Source: Chachezhania antarctica (GTDB lineage: Bacteria; Pseudomonadota; Alphaproteobacteria; Rhodobacterales; Rhodobacteraceae). Taken from it: a DNA stretch of 64,000 nt. The notes beneath the pieces are model-generated. The model worked only from the letters and a program-made list of their open reading frames with translations, did not search any database and had not been told where the DNA came from. Below, in pieces: positions 43,150 through 52,747 of this stretch. Made by a program: the position numbers and the translations under genes. Within the stretch, counting starts at the first letter, position 1. Every line of letters starts with the position of its first letter. The stretch spans positions 44,990 through 108,989 of the forward strand of contig NZ_QZEX01000014.1 of assembly GCF_003646465.1 (NCBI RefSeq), written 5' to 3'.

Positions 43150-43614
43150 ATGACATCGGTGAAAAGCCTGTTGCCAGGGGCCACGCTCTTCGTCTTCGCG
43201 CTGGCGATGGCGGTGATCGCCGCCGGCTATCCGCTGGGATCGCTGCTGCGGCCGGGGCCCGGGTTCTTCCCGCTCGTGATCGCGATCCTGCTGGCCGGCC
43301 TTGCCCTTGCGACGATGGTCGAAGACTGGCGCCGTGACGGCGGCCCCGTCCCCCCCGATGACGAAGGCGCCGATGCCGGCCGCGTGTCCATGCGCCCGGT
43401 CATCGCCACAAGCGCCGCGATCATCGTGTTCGCACTTTTGCTGGAACGGCTGGGCTTCGTTCCCGCCGCGCTTGCGCTGGTGGCCATCGCCGCCCTGGGG
43501 GAACCGCGCAGGAACTGGCTGACGGTCGCGCTGGTGGGCGTGTTCATGTCGGCCTTCGGCATCGTGCTGTTCATCTGGCTTCTCGGCCTGCCGATCGAAC
43601 CTTTCGGAGCCTGA
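43150..43614 (+). CDS. tctB: TctB-type small membrane subunit (second system)
   Basis: A 154-residue membrane protein with helices at about 10-28, 36-55, 85-105 and 120-145. PGPGFFPLVIAILLAGLAL is the TctB motif. The stop overlaps the tctA start by one base. An upstream in-frame start at 43111 falls inside the hairpin and is not preferred. Confidence 0.87.
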   Translation: MTSVKSLLPGATLFVFALAMAVIAAGYPLGSLLRPGPGFFPLVIAILLAGLALATMVEDWRRDGGPVPPDDEGADAGRVSMRPVIATSAAIIVFALLLERLGFVPAALALVAIAALGEPRRNWLTVALVGVFMSAFGIVLFIWLLGLPIEPFGA

Positions 43615-45125
43615 TGATGGATCTTCTGTCCGGCATCACCTTGGGCCTGCAGACTGCACTCAGCTGGCAGGCCCTGATGTTCTGCTTCATCGGCGTGACC
43701 GTCGGAACGGTCGTGGGCGTGCTGCCCGGGATCGGCGCGCTGGCCGCGATTTCACTGGCACTGCCATTGACCTACTACCTCGATCCGACCGTGGCGCTCA
43801 TCATGCTGGCCGGGATCTTCTACGGCGCCCAGTACGGCGGCTCGACATCGTCGATCTTGCTGAACCTCCCGGGCACCGCCACCGCGGCGATCACCTGCCT
43901 TGACGGCAATCCCCTGGCCAAGCAGGGACGTGCGCCGCTGGCGCTTTTCGTCACCGCGATCAACAGCTTCATCGGGTCGACCTTCGCAATCGTGCTGGTC
44001 ATGGGTTTCGCCCCGGTGATTGCCGAATTCGCGCTGAGCTTCGGCTCGGCCGAGTATTTCTCGGTCATCCTGCTCGGGCTGGTCGCGGCATCGACCATGA
44101 CATCCGGATCGGCCTGGAAGGCGCTGGCCATGGTCGTCTTCGGTCTGGCGTTGGGTCAGGTGGGCACCGATATCAACACCGGGCAGTTCCGCTTCACCTT
44201 CGGTCAGTACGCGCTGGCCGACGGGTTCAGCCTTGTTGCACTGGCCATGGGGCTGTTCGGCGTGGCCGAGATCATCTCGAACATCGGCCAGCCGCCGGGC
44301 ACCGTGCATTCGGTCGGGCGGATCCGCTTCCGGGACATGCTGCCGGCCAGGGGCGAATGGAAACGCATCTGGGCGCCCACATTGCGCGGTTCGGTCATCG
44401 GCTCGTTCGTCGGGGCCCTGCCGGGCACCGGCCCGGGTATCGCCACGCTGATGGCCTATGCTACCGAGAAACGGCTGTCGAAAACACCCGAACGCTTCGG
44501 CCATGGCGCGCTGGAAGGACTGTCCGCCCCCGAAGCTGCGAATAACGCCAGTGTTCAGGCCGCGTTCATCCCCACCCTTTCACTGGGCATCCCCGGCGAT
44601 GCGGTGGTCGCGGTGCTGATGGGCGCGATGATCCTGCACGGCATCCAACCCGGGCCGAACCTGATCACCAACGAACCCGAGATGTTCTGGGGCCTGATCA
44701 TGAGCTTCTGGGTCGGGAACATCCTGCTCCTGATCCTCAATATCCCGTTGATCGGGCTATGGGTGAAGCTGCTGTCGATCCCCTATCACCTGCTCTATCC
44801 CGGGATCCTGATCTTCATCTGCCTCGGGGTCTACTCGGCCGACAACAATGTCTTCGACATCTACGTCGTCCTGGGTTTCGGGCTGGTCGGCGTGCTGATG
44901 CGGCGCTGGGGCTTTCCCGCCACGCCGGTGCTGCTGGGCTTCATCCTTGGCCCGCTGCTGGAGGAACATTTCCGCCGCGCGATGCTTCTGTCGAAAGGCG
45001 ATCTGCTGGTGTTCTTCGAACGCCCGATCAGCGCGATCTTCCTTGCGCTCAGCCTGCTGTTCCTGGGCTCGGTCTTCCTGCCGGGCCTGCGCAAGCGGCT
45101 GGGCCGCCAGGCCACCGACACGTAG
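43614..45125 (+). CDS. tctA: TctA-type large membrane subunit (second system)
   Basis: A 503-residue permease. GTVVGVLPGIGALAAISLAL, YGGSTSSILLNLPGT and VGALPGTGPGIATLMAY are the expected duplicated motifs. It differs clearly from the first TctA in this window, so the two systems are not a recent duplication. The gene ends 14 bases before the convergent hyuB end. Confidence 0.93.
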   Translation: MMDLLSGITLGLQTALSWQALMFCFIGVTVGTVVGVLPGIGALAAISLALPLTYYLDPTVALIMLAGIFYGAQYGGSTSSILLNLPGTATAAITCLDGNPLAKQGRAPLALFVTAINSFIGSTFAIVLVMGFAPVIAEFALSFGSAEYFSVILLGLVAASTMTSGSAWKALAMVVFGLALGQVGTDINTGQFRFTFGQYALADGFSLVALAMGLFGVAEIISNIGQPPGTVHSVGRIRFRDMLPARGEWKRIWAPTLRGSVIGSFVGALPGTGPGIATLMAYATEKRLSKTPERFGHGALEGLSAPEAANNASVQAAFIPTLSLGIPGDAVVAVLMGAMILHGIQPGPNLITNEPEMFWGLIMSFWVGNILLLILNIPLIGLWVKLLSIPYHLLYPGILIFICLGVYSADNNVFDIYVVLGFGLVGVLMRRWGFPATPVLLGFILGPLLEEHFRRAMLLSKGDLLVFFERPISAIFLALSLLFLGSVFLPGLRKRLGRQATDT

Positions 45126-45139
45126 GCCGCGTTCGCCGG

Positions 45140-46702
45140 TCAACCCGGTGGCGTGCGGTATCCCGCGCCGCCGCAACTTTCGATGACCAGCCGGTCGCCG
45201 CGGTCCAACCTTGGGGCCGAACGCGCGGGCAGGTCTTCGCGCGTACCATCGGCCCGCAGCATGGTTACAGCCGCCGGGCGCGGCGCACCGCCGCCATGCG
45301 CGCCGTCGGGAACCTGCGTGAAGCGGTCGCCGCGCACCGAAACCGATATCCCGTCGGCCAGCGCCTCGTAGACACGGATGATGCCGTCGCCGCCACGGAA
45401 CCGCCCCTCCCCGCCCGATCCACGCCGGATGCCCGCCGAAACGACCCGGATCGGGGCCACCGCCTCCAAAGCTTCAGCAGGCATGTTGCGGGCATTGCCG
45501 ACATCGGTCGAAATCCCCGGCGCCCCGTCGCGATCGGGCCCGCCGCCGGCGCCGCCGGCTATGATCTCGGTCGACAGGAAGGGCTGGCCATCGGGGTACC
45601 GGCCCGAAAAGGCGATGACAAAGGACATGCCGGAATTGGCCGCCGGCATCCGGGCGGGCGCGGCCTGCGAAACGGCACGCAACACCGCCGAACAGATGCA
45701 GCGCACCATGTTGGTCCGCGCGTTCACCGCCGCCGGAGGCGACGCATTCACGATGCTCGCCTCGGGGAGGGTCAGGTCGATGCAGCGCAACAGGCCCCCG
45801 TTGCGGAACACGTCGTCGCCCACCAGCGTCAGCAGTGCATAGAGCACGGCCGACAGCGGTCCCGACCGCGCGCAGTTGACGGGGGCCGCGACCTGCGGCG
45901 CCGACCCGGTGAAATCCGCCGCAAGCCGGCCGCCGGCAAAGCCCAGCCGCACCTGTACCTCGCACGGTCCCAAACCCGGCACGGGGTCGAGCGCATCGCG
46001 CCCGTCAAACGGGCCGGAGGGCAACGCGGCAAGCCGGTCCAGCACCTCGGCTTCGGTCCGTGCAAGGCAGGCCGCGGTCGCGGCAAGAAAGGCGTCGGTG
46101 CCCAGATCGCCGCAGATCCGGACGATCCCGCCGCAGGCATTGCGACTGGCGGCAAGCTGGGCTTCCAGATCGGCCATCACGATGTCGGGCACCCGCGAGG
46201 CGAGGCGGATCATGCCCGCGATCTCGGGCAGGAACCCTTCGCTGGTCCCGGCGCGGATGGCGGGAATCCTTAGGCCCTCCTGATAGATCTCGGTCGCATC
46301 CGGCGGGACCGATCCGGGCCGGGCACCGCCAACATCCTGATGATGCAGAAGACTGGCGGTCAGCGCGACCGGCCGGTCACCGGCAAAGACCGGTTGCACC
46401 AGCGCGATGTCCGGCAGGTGGGTTCCGCCACTGAACGGATCGTTGAACAGAAAGATGTCGCCCGCCCGCATGCACGACACGGGATAGGCCGCAAGGATCG
46501 CCGATACCGCGCCGGGCAGGGCCCCCAGAAGCAGCGGGATCGCCTCGGACAGGGCAAGGAGTTCCCCGTCGGGCGTGAAAAGCGCGCAGGAGCAATCGGC
46601 CCCTTCCCGCACCACCGGCGATACGGCGGTGTGGAACAAGGTCTGCTGCATGGTCTCGGCCAGACCGTCGAGCCGCATCTGGAGAATCCGCAGATCTGTC
46701 AT
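45140..46702 (-). CDS. hyuB: HyuB/oxoprolinase beta-type subunit
   Basis: A 520-residue protein of the hydantoinase B/oxoprolinase family. LAETMQQTLFHTAVSPVVRE near the N-terminus, FNDPFSGGTHLPDIALVQPV near 90-110, and RGSGGEGRFRGGDGIIR near 435-451 are the family motifs. With HyuA it should carry out ATP-dependent opening of a cyclic amide such as 5-oxoproline, a hydantoin or a related lactam. The start at 46702 overlaps the hyuA stop (ATGA). The open frame continues far upstream to 47806 as a shadow of hyuA and should not be used. Last gene of the seven-gene operon. Confidence 0.9.
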   Translation of the reverse strand: MTDLRILQMRLDGLAETMQQTLFHTAVSPVVREGADCSCALFTPDGELLALSEAIPLLLGALPGAVSAILAAYPVSCMRAGDIFLFNDPFSGGTHLPDIALVQPVFAGDRPVALTASLLHHQDVGGARPGSVPPDATEIYQEGLRIPAIRAGTSEGFLPEIAGMIRLASRVPDIVMADLEAQLAASRNACGGIVRICGDLGTDAFLAATAACLARTEAEVLDRLAALPSGPFDGRDALDPVPGLGPCEVQVRLGFAGGRLAADFTGSAPQVAAPVNCARSGPLSAVLYALLTLVGDDVFRNGGLLRCIDLTLPEASIVNASPPAAVNARTNMVRCICSAVLRAVSQAAPARMPAANSGMSFVIAFSGRYPDGQPFLSTEIIAGGAGGGPDRDGAPGISTDVGNARNMPAEALEAVAPIRVVSAGIRRGSGGEGRFRGGDGIIRVYEALADGISVSVRGDRFTQVPDGAHGGGAPRPAAVTMLRADGTREDLPARSAPRLDRGDRLVIESCGGAGYRTPPG

Positions 46703-48522
46703 CGGGACGCGTCCTTCGGTTCGGTCACGGGCTCTAGCACAAGCCCGGCGCCCTGCGGGGCAAGGTGCCAGCCGGGCGGCACCCAGACATGTCCGGCGGG
46801 CGTTTCGGCCATTGTCCCGGCGCTGCCGCCGGTGGCGGTGACCGTCGGGACGGGAAGGCAGCCGTCGCCGGCATCGTCCCGCATCAGGGCCAGCGCGTGC
46901 AGGTGCCCCGCCCCCGGCAGCCCCACACCGAAGCGGGCGCGATAGTGTTCGATTAAGGCCTCTGCGATCTCGGCCCCGGTCCGGGGAAGGCCGGGCAGGG
47001 CCAGCCTGACCGGATGCATCTGTCGCCGGGCCGAAAGGATCACGACACATGTCGGATCGCCCCCCGGCCCTTCCGCCAGATCGGGCCCCAGATCGGCCCG
47101 CAACCCGTCGATCCACGTTGCAAGCTGCGCCGGATCGATGTCGGGCAGCGCGCAATCCAGGGCGATCTGGGCCTCGGTGCGGCCGCGCGACAGCGCGATG
47201 CCAATCGCCCCGCCCACGGCCGGCGCCGCGGGCAGCAGAACGCGTCCGGCGCCCATAGCCACGGCCACGCCTGCGGCCAGCAGCGGGCCAAGCCCGCCCA
47301 TCGCGACCAGCGCCGCGCGCGTCGGATCGACATTGCGGCGGGCCGCAAAGCTGGTCAGCTCGGCCGCCAGCGCCACCTCGACCGCGGCAATCGCCTTCGC
47401 GGCGGTACAGCGCAGATCGGCCCCCGGCGCCAGCAGCGCGATCCGGTCGGCCGCGCCGCCAGTCGGGATCGGTAACCGGCCCAAGACCGACAATGCGTCC
47501 TCGACCCGCGCCGGGCCGTCGGCAGCCAGTACGATATCGTCGCCGCGCCGGGCCAGCCCCTGCGAGGCACCCAGCGCGACACTGGCCATGTCGGCCAACT
47601 CCTGCCGCAGAAGCACACCGGCGAATTGCGCGCTGTCGACCATGCGCGGCCCGTCCGCGCCGACCAGCGCCAGATCCGTGCTGACCGATCCGGTATCGAA
47701 GACCAGCGCCTCGCCCCCCGCGACGGCTGCTGCCGCCACCCCGGCCGCCGCCGGGCCACCGGCCAGCACGCGCGCCGGGCGGGCGAGGGCGCTGGCCTCG
47801 TTGCAAAGGGTGCCCCGGTTGTCGGCAAACAGGACACGACCCGTGAACCCGGACGCGGCCAGCCGCGCCGATACGCGCGCCAGATCCGGCGCGACCACCG
47901 CCTTCAGCCAGGCATCGAGCACCGTCGAAACCGTGCGCTCGTATTCACGCGGTGCGGGGTCTACGTCGTGCGACAGGCTGATCGCCACGCCGGGCAGCGC
48001 GTCACGTAGCCTGTCGGCCACGATGCGTTCATGCGCGGGCGAGACATGGGCAAACAGAAGACAGACGGCCACCGCCTCGGCCCCGGTCGCGCGCAGCTGC
48101 GCGACAATCGCATCGAGCGCGGCGTGGTCGATCGGCCCAAGCTCCGTACCCGCCGCGTCGAGACGGCCGGGCAGTCCGTAGATCGCATCGGGCGCGACCA
48201 GGAAGCTCGGCGCAGGCGACGCGGCCACCGGATCGTAAAGGGCAACGCGGTTCTGGCGTCCAAGCGCGAGCGTGTCGGTGAAGCCTTGGGTGGTGACCAG
48301 CGCAACCCGCGCCGGGCGCCGGGCAAGAAGCGCGTTCAACGGCCGGGTGCTGGCCAGCCGCAGTTCGTCCACATCGACCGGAGAGATCCCCAGCAGGTCC
48401 ATTCCCGTCACCAGCGCGTCATGCGGATCGGCGGCGCCCGGCACCTTCGCGACACGGGCCGCCTGCCCGTCCCACAGCACGAGGTCGACGAATGCGGAAC
48501 CGATATCCACAGACAGGATCAC
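46699..48522 (-). CDS. hyuA: HyuA/oxoprolinase alpha-type subunit with altered nucleotide motifs
   Basis: A 607-residue protein of the hydantoinase A/oxoprolinase family. The N-terminal motif normally read as DVGGTFTDLV is DIGSAFVDLVLWDG here. A second motif normally DMGGTSTDV reads DTGSVSTDLAL, and the GGAGPLHA-type motif reads MGGLGPLLA. Residues around the nucleotide site are thus replaced in all three, and the protein is shorter than the usual 680-700 residues. It may use a different mechanism or be a divergent acetone-carboxylase-like subunit. It lies 52 bases after the GS-like gene and overlaps hyuB. Confidence 0.85.
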   Translation of the reverse strand: MILSVDIGSAFVDLVLWDGQAARVAKVPGAADPHDALVTGMDLLGISPVDVDELRLASTRPLNALLARRPARVALVTTQGFTDTLALGRQNRVALYDPVAASPAPSFLVAPDAIYGLPGRLDAAGTELGPIDHAALDAIVAQLRATGAEAVAVCLLFAHVSPAHERIVADRLRDALPGVAISLSHDVDPAPREYERTVSTVLDAWLKAVVAPDLARVSARLAASGFTGRVLFADNRGTLCNEASALARPARVLAGGPAAAGVAAAAVAGGEALVFDTGSVSTDLALVGADGPRMVDSAQFAGVLLRQELADMASVALGASQGLARRGDDIVLAADGPARVEDALSVLGRLPIPTGGAADRIALLAPGADLRCTAAKAIAAVEVALAAELTSFAARRNVDPTRAALVAMGGLGPLLAAGVAVAMGAGRVLLPAAPAVGGAIGIALSRGRTEAQIALDCALPDIDPAQLATWIDGLRADLGPDLAEGPGGDPTCVVILSARRQMHPVRLALPGLPRTGAEIAEALIEHYRARFGVGLPGAGHLHALALMRDDAGDGCLPVPTVTATGGSAGTMAETPAGHVWVPPGWHLAPQGAGLVLEPVTEPKDASR

Positions 48523-48574
48523 GGGCCCGCGCGCCCGGATGCAAAAGGTTGGCAGGGCAAAAGGCGGCGCGCCA

Positions 48575-50032
48575 TCACAGGACCCCGAAATATTCGCGGT
48601 GTTCCCATTCCGAAACCGTCATCAGGTACCGGTTCCATTCCGCCCGCTTCAGGGTGGCGATGTAGCCGCGGAAATCGTCGCCCAGCGTGTCGGCGTAAAG
48701 CGTGCCGTGTTCGAACGCCTCGATCGCGGCGATCAGGCTTTTCGGCAGGCCCGGCGCGTCCGCATCGTAGGGTGTCACCACCGGCGGCGGCGCCTTGGCC
48801 CGGGACTCGACCCCGGACAGCCCGGAAAGGATCTGTGCGGCGAACACGAAATACGGGTTTGCCGCAGGTTCGGCGACACGGTTTTCGATTCTCGAAGCCT
48901 TATCGCCCGGTGTCATCAGCCCGCGGACCATGGCACCGCGATTGTCGCGGCCCCACTGGATGCGGTCGGGGGCCAGCTGGAACGGCTGATACCGTTTGTA
49001 GCCGTTGACGGTGGGCGTTGTCAGAAGACAACTTTCCTCGGCATGGGCCAGGAGGCCCGCGATCCAGCCCGACGCGACCGTAGTCAGGTCTTCGCCTTCC
49101 TCCGGCATGAACAGGTTCCGGCCGCTGCCTGTCTCGACCAGCGACTGGTGCAGGTGCCAGCCAACCGAGGCGCCGTTCTCGATTCGTGGCCGGCACATGA
49201 AGCTTGCGTGCATGCCGTGCCGCGCCGCCACTTCCTTGGCCATGGCGCGCAGCATGATCATGTTGTCGGCATGGTCCATCGGCGCGGCCGGTTCGAACAC
49301 GAACTCGACCTGCCCCGGTCCCATCTCGACCTCGACCGACCGGAGCGGCAGCCCCAGCCCCTGCGCCGACCGGCGCAGCGTGTCGAGCGCGGGTTCCAGC
49401 CGATCATAGACGGTTTCCGACAGGAACTGGTAGCCTGGGGCCAAGAGCCGTGTTTCGGGCGGCGCCGACGGCATCCCGCCATCCCCGTGCGCCAGCCGGG
49501 GATCGGCCAGGTCGAAGAGGTGGAATTCGACCTCAAGCCCGACATGCATCTCCCAGCCGCGCGATGACAGCCGGTCCAGCGCCCGCCGCAGGATCTGGCG
49601 GGGGGCAAAGGGCACAAGCGTGCCGTTGGTGAAGGCCAGATCGCAGAAGACCCAGGCCGAATGCGGCGCCCAGGGCAGAACGCGAAAGGTTTCCGGCGCC
49701 GGGACCATCAGCATGTCCCCTGCCCCGGCCATCGGGTTCGCGCCCACCGCCGCCTCGGCCGACCAGACCGGGAACACGGTCCGGCCCGAAAGGTCCTTCA
49801 GCAAAAGCGTGGCCGGCGCCCCCAGGCCCGAACGAAAGACCGACGGCAGCGCATCCGCCGTGACGGTCTTGCCGCGCAGGATGCCATGGGGATCGACGAA
49901 CAGGACGCGGACCGTTTCGATGCGGTCCGCGCGGACCCGGTCGATGACCTGCTGGGCCATCGCCACCGCGTCGGCATCCAGCAGCCCGTCCCGGGCCAGG
50001 CGGCCTTGCGATACCGCGTCATCCTTCGTCAT
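48575..50032 (-). CDS. glutamine synthetase-like gamma-glutamylamide ligase
   Basis: A 485-residue member of the GlnA family, in the GlnT/PuuA/IpuC-like branch that ligates glutamate to amines. The metal-site glutamates lie in HVGLEVEFHLFD and EVEMGPGQVEFVF. The HxH pair sits in ASVGWHLHQSL. The ATP/glutamate site shows NGYKRYQPFQLAPDR, RDNRGAMVR and RIENRVAEPAANPY, so the catalytic machinery looks intact. The DPHGILRGKT segment replaces the GlnA DxxG loop, as in amine ligases. Its place between a Rieske oxygenase (54 bases upstream) and hyuA (52 bases downstream) suggests an amine or aniline-like substrate that is conjugated to glutamate. Confidence 0.87.
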   Translation of the reverse strand: MTKDDAVSQGRLARDGLLDADAVAMAQQVIDRVRADRIETVRVLFVDPHGILRGKTVTADALPSVFRSGLGAPATLLLKDLSGRTVFPVWSAEAAVGANPMAGAGDMLMVPAPETFRVLPWAPHSAWVFCDLAFTNGTLVPFAPRQILRRALDRLSSRGWEMHVGLEVEFHLFDLADPRLAHGDGGMPSAPPETRLLAPGYQFLSETVYDRLEPALDTLRRSAQGLGLPLRSVEVEMGPGQVEFVFEPAAPMDHADNMIMLRAMAKEVAARHGMHASFMCRPRIENGASVGWHLHQSLVETGSGRNLFMPEEGEDLTTVASGWIAGLLAHAEESCLLTTPTVNGYKRYQPFQLAPDRIQWGRDNRGAMVRGLMTPGDKASRIENRVAEPAANPYFVFAAQILSGLSGVESRAKAPPPVVTPYDADAPGLPKSLIAAIEAFEHGTLYADTLGDDFRGYIATLKRAEWNRYLMTVSEWEHREYFGVL

Positions 50033-50086
50033 GGCCTGCTCCCCATCCCTCGTGACCCCCCGCCTGTGCCTCGGACCATGCGCCGC

Positions 50087-51409
50087 TCATTCGGCAAGCG
50101 TGGCGTCCCAGCTGCATGCCTTGCGGCGTTCGGCGTCGCTGTCGTGCCACGCCGCCTTCCAGTCGCCGTCCTGCGCGATGGCATCAGTCGACACCGGGCC
50201 GAAGATCTTGTCCAGCGCGACACTGCCGTGCATCGGCATCGCCGTCTCGTCCCCGGCTTTCACCGCGTCGATCGCGCGGCGCAGCATCCGGCGATAGCGG
50301 ATGATCCCGACATCGGACTTGCCCAGGTGTTCGTCGGTGCGATCCTGGATGCGGCCCATGGATTCCACCGCCCACTGGTCGTGGACGTTGATGTCCATGC
50401 CCATGCCCGTATACGTCATCACCCCCTGCTCTTCCGGGTCGTATCCGTAGCTGTTGGACTTGTTCTTCAGCGGTGCGTAATCCGGCAGGCGGTGTTCCTT
50501 CAGGCGCTGTTCGCGCATCAGCTCCTTGTTCACCGGCGCGCCGAACGAGGTGAACATGGAATACCAGTAGCAGGTTTCGTCATCGACCGGCACGTGCCAC
50601 TGGGTGATCGTCATCTCGCGCGACATCGGGATGCAGATCGCCTCGGGGAAGATCTGGTTGGTGACGCGGACATGGATGCGGCCATCCTCCATGTGGCGCA
50701 GCGCGGTCAGGCGCAGGCCGAAATCGGTCTCCTCGACCTGGATCTCGGGGCGCGGATAGTCGCGCAGCAGCTTCGTCATCGGGATCTCGGTATTGGCCGC
50801 CTTGTCCCGGAACTGCTTGCCATAGCTTTCGTTCGGGTCCTCGTCCTGCAGGAAACGGTGCAGGAACGATGCATGTGCGGGATCGATGCCCACCTCCATC
50901 GCCTGCAGCCAGTTGCATTCCCACAGGCCCTTGAAGGCGAAGACATGGGTTTCCGGGGCGCGGAAGCAGTCGAATTCGGGGAAGGCCGGCGGCTCGCCCG
51001 GGCCCATGTAGGCAAACACGATGCCGTTCTTTTCGACCACCGGATAGGCGCGCGCCTTGATCTGTTCGTGCATCCGGCTGCCCTCGGGCTCGGCCGGTTG
51101 TTCGACGCACTGGCCGGACCGGTCGAAATGCCAGCCGTGGAAAGGACAGCGCAGGCCGTTGTCCTCCAACCGGCCGAAACACAGGTCGGCGCCCCGGTGC
51201 GGACACTGGCGCTGGATCAGACCCAGTTCGCCCTGTTCGTCGCGGAACAGGACAAGATCCTCTCCCAGAAGCCGCACGGGCACCACCGGGCGGTTGCCGG
51301 CCAGTTCGTCGATCAGCGCGGCCGGCTGCCAATATCGGCGCAGAACCTCGCCGGTATCGGTGCCACGGCCCACGCGGGTGATCTGTTCGTTCAGGTCCTG
51401 ACTGATCAT
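50087..51409 (-). CDS. Rieske non-haem iron oxygenase, large subunit (phthalate dioxygenase-like)
   Basis: A 440-residue Rieske oxygenase. The [2Fe-2S] ligands are C69, H71, C88 and H91 in CPHRGADL and CPFHGWHF. The mononuclear iron site is D176, H179 and H184 in EVGIDPAHASFLH, the order of the phthalate dioxygenase-type (alpha-only) subunits. No small (beta) subunit, ferredoxin or reductase gene is in the operon, so electrons must come from a partner encoded elsewhere. The gene is 39 bases after dctM and 54 bases before the GS-like gene. The substrate could be the imported compound or its glutamyl conjugate. Confidence 0.92.
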   Translation of the reverse strand: MISQDLNEQITRVGRGTDTGEVLRRYWQPAALIDELAGNRPVVPVRLLGEDLVLFRDEQGELGLIQRQCPHRGADLCFGRLEDNGLRCPFHGWHFDRSGQCVEQPAEPEGSRMHEQIKARAYPVVEKNGIVFAYMGPGEPPAFPEFDCFRAPETHVFAFKGLWECNWLQAMEVGIDPAHASFLHRFLQDEDPNESYGKQFRDKAANTEIPMTKLLRDYPRPEIQVEETDFGLRLTALRHMEDGRIHVRVTNQIFPEAICIPMSREMTITQWHVPVDDETCYWYSMFTSFGAPVNKELMREQRLKEHRLPDYAPLKNKSNSYGYDPEEQGVMTYTGMGMDINVHDQWAVESMGRIQDRTDEHLGKSDVGIIRYRRMLRRAIDAVKAGDETAMPMHGSVALDKIFGPVSTDAIAQDGDWKAAWHDSDAERRKACSWDATLAE

Positions 51410-51448
51410 GGTGTCTCTCCTCTGGAAATCATGGCTTTGGGGCGCGTT

Positions 51449-52747
51449 CTAAAGACGGCCCGGCAGGAAAAGGATGATGGCGGGAACCGCCAGCAGGATG
51501 GCCAGCCGCACGATGTCGATGAAGACGAACGGCAGCACACCCGTCATTATGGTCTTGGTCGGCAGATGGCGCGCCGCGCCCTTGACCATGAACAGGTTCA
51601 TGCCCACCGGCGGCGTGATCAGGCCCAGTTCGACGGTGACCACGGCGATTACGCCGAACCACACCGGATCGAACCCTGCGTTCATCACGACCGGGAAGAA
51701 GATCGGCACCGTCAGCAGGATCATCGCAAGGCTTTCCATGAAGCAGCCCAGGATCACGTAGAACACGATGATCAGTGCCATGGTCTGCCAGGGGGCAAAG
51801 CCGTTGTCCTGGATGAAGCTGACCATCGCGAAGGTGATCTGGCTGGTCGACAGGACAAAACCGAAGACCTCGGCCCCGATCAGGATCAGGAAGATCGCGC
51901 CGGTGGCCTTCACCGTCTCGACCAGCGCCGCCCTGATGCCGTCCCAGCGCATGCCGCGGGCCAGCGCGAAGACAAGGGCCAGCGCGGCACCGGCGCCGCC
52001 GGCTTCGGTCGGCGTGAAGAACCCGCCGTACATGCCGCCCATCACCAGCCCGAACAGCGCAAGCGCCGGCGCGAAAAGCCTGAGCGTGGTCAGCACGCCG
52101 CCGCCCGCGTCCTCTGCCTCCGGCGCGCTCTGATCGCCCGGCCAGATGCGCGCCATGACGACGATGGTCAGAAGGTACAGCGCCAGGGCCAGCACCCCGG
52201 GCAGGATGCCCGCCAGGAACATATCTCCCACCGATTGCTCGGTGATCAGCGCGTACAGGAGCAGGGCGATGGACGGCGGGATCAGGATGCCCAGCGTGCC
52301 GCCCGCGGCCAGTGACCCGGTGGCCAGCCGCGGATCGTATCCCTTGGCCTCCATCTCGGGATAGGCGACCTTGGTCATGGTCGACGCGGTCGCCAGCGAC
52401 GATCCCGAAACGGTCGAGAACACGGCCGAAGCGACGACCCCGGCCGCCGCCAGCCCGCCGGACCATCCGCGCATCAGCCGTTGTGCCCCGTCGAACAGAT
52501 CGCGCGCCACGCCCGAGCCCGAAATCAGCGCCCCCATCAGCAGGAACAGCGGCACCAGCGTGAAGGAATAATTCGACGCGGTCTCGAACGTCGCGGTCTC
52601 CAGCACGCTCAGCGCCGGCCCTGCGCCGACGATGGCGGCGAAACCGCCGAAGCCCGCCAGGATCATCGCCAGACCGATCGGGCTGCCAAGGATCACCGCG
52701 GCGAAGAGGAACGCGATGGACATGTACCCGATCACCAGCGGCGTCAT
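51449..52747 (-). CDS. dctM: TRAP transporter large permease
   Basis: A 432-residue DctM-type permease with about twelve helices. SNYSFTLVPLFLLMGALISG and GGFFTPTEAGGAGAALAL are the family motifs, and LITPPVGMNLFMVKG is near the C-terminus. The start at 52747 overlaps the dctQ stop by four bases (ATGA). It drives Na+-coupled uptake of an organic acid with DctP and DctQ. Confidence 0.93.
   Translation of the reverse strand: MTPLVIGYMSIAFLFAAVILGSPIGLAMILAGFGGFAAIVGAGPALSVLETATFETASNYSFTLVPLFLLMGALISGSGVARDLFDGAQRLMRGWSGGLAAAGVVASAVFSTVSGSSLATASTMTKVAYPEMEAKGYDPRLATGSLAAGGTLGILIPPSIALLLYALITEQSVGDMFLAGILPGVLALALYLLTIVVMARIWPGDQSAPEAEDAGGGVLTTLRLFAPALALFGLVMGGMYGGFFTPTEAGGAGAALALVFALARGMRWDGIRAALVETVKATGAIFLILIGAEVFGFVLSTSQITFAMVSFIQDNGFAPWQTMALIIVFYVILGCFMESLAMILLTVPIFFPVVMNAGFDPVWFGVIAVVTVELGLITPPVGMNLFMVKGAARHLPTKTIMTGVLPFVFIDIVRLAILLAVPAIILFLPGRL

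Noticed and set aside
44759..46273. 504-codon open frame on the plus strand
   Set aside because: Overlaps the end of tctA in another frame and hyuB antisense; both true genes have family motifs.
46703..47806. N-terminal extension of hyuB by 368 codons
   Set aside because: It overlaps hyuA in a different frame; homology to HyuB begins exactly at ATG 46702, which overlaps the hyuA stop.
49661..52315. 884-codon open frame on the plus strand
   Set aside because: Antisense to the GS-like, Rieske and dctM genes; no recognisable domain and biased composition typical of shadow frames.
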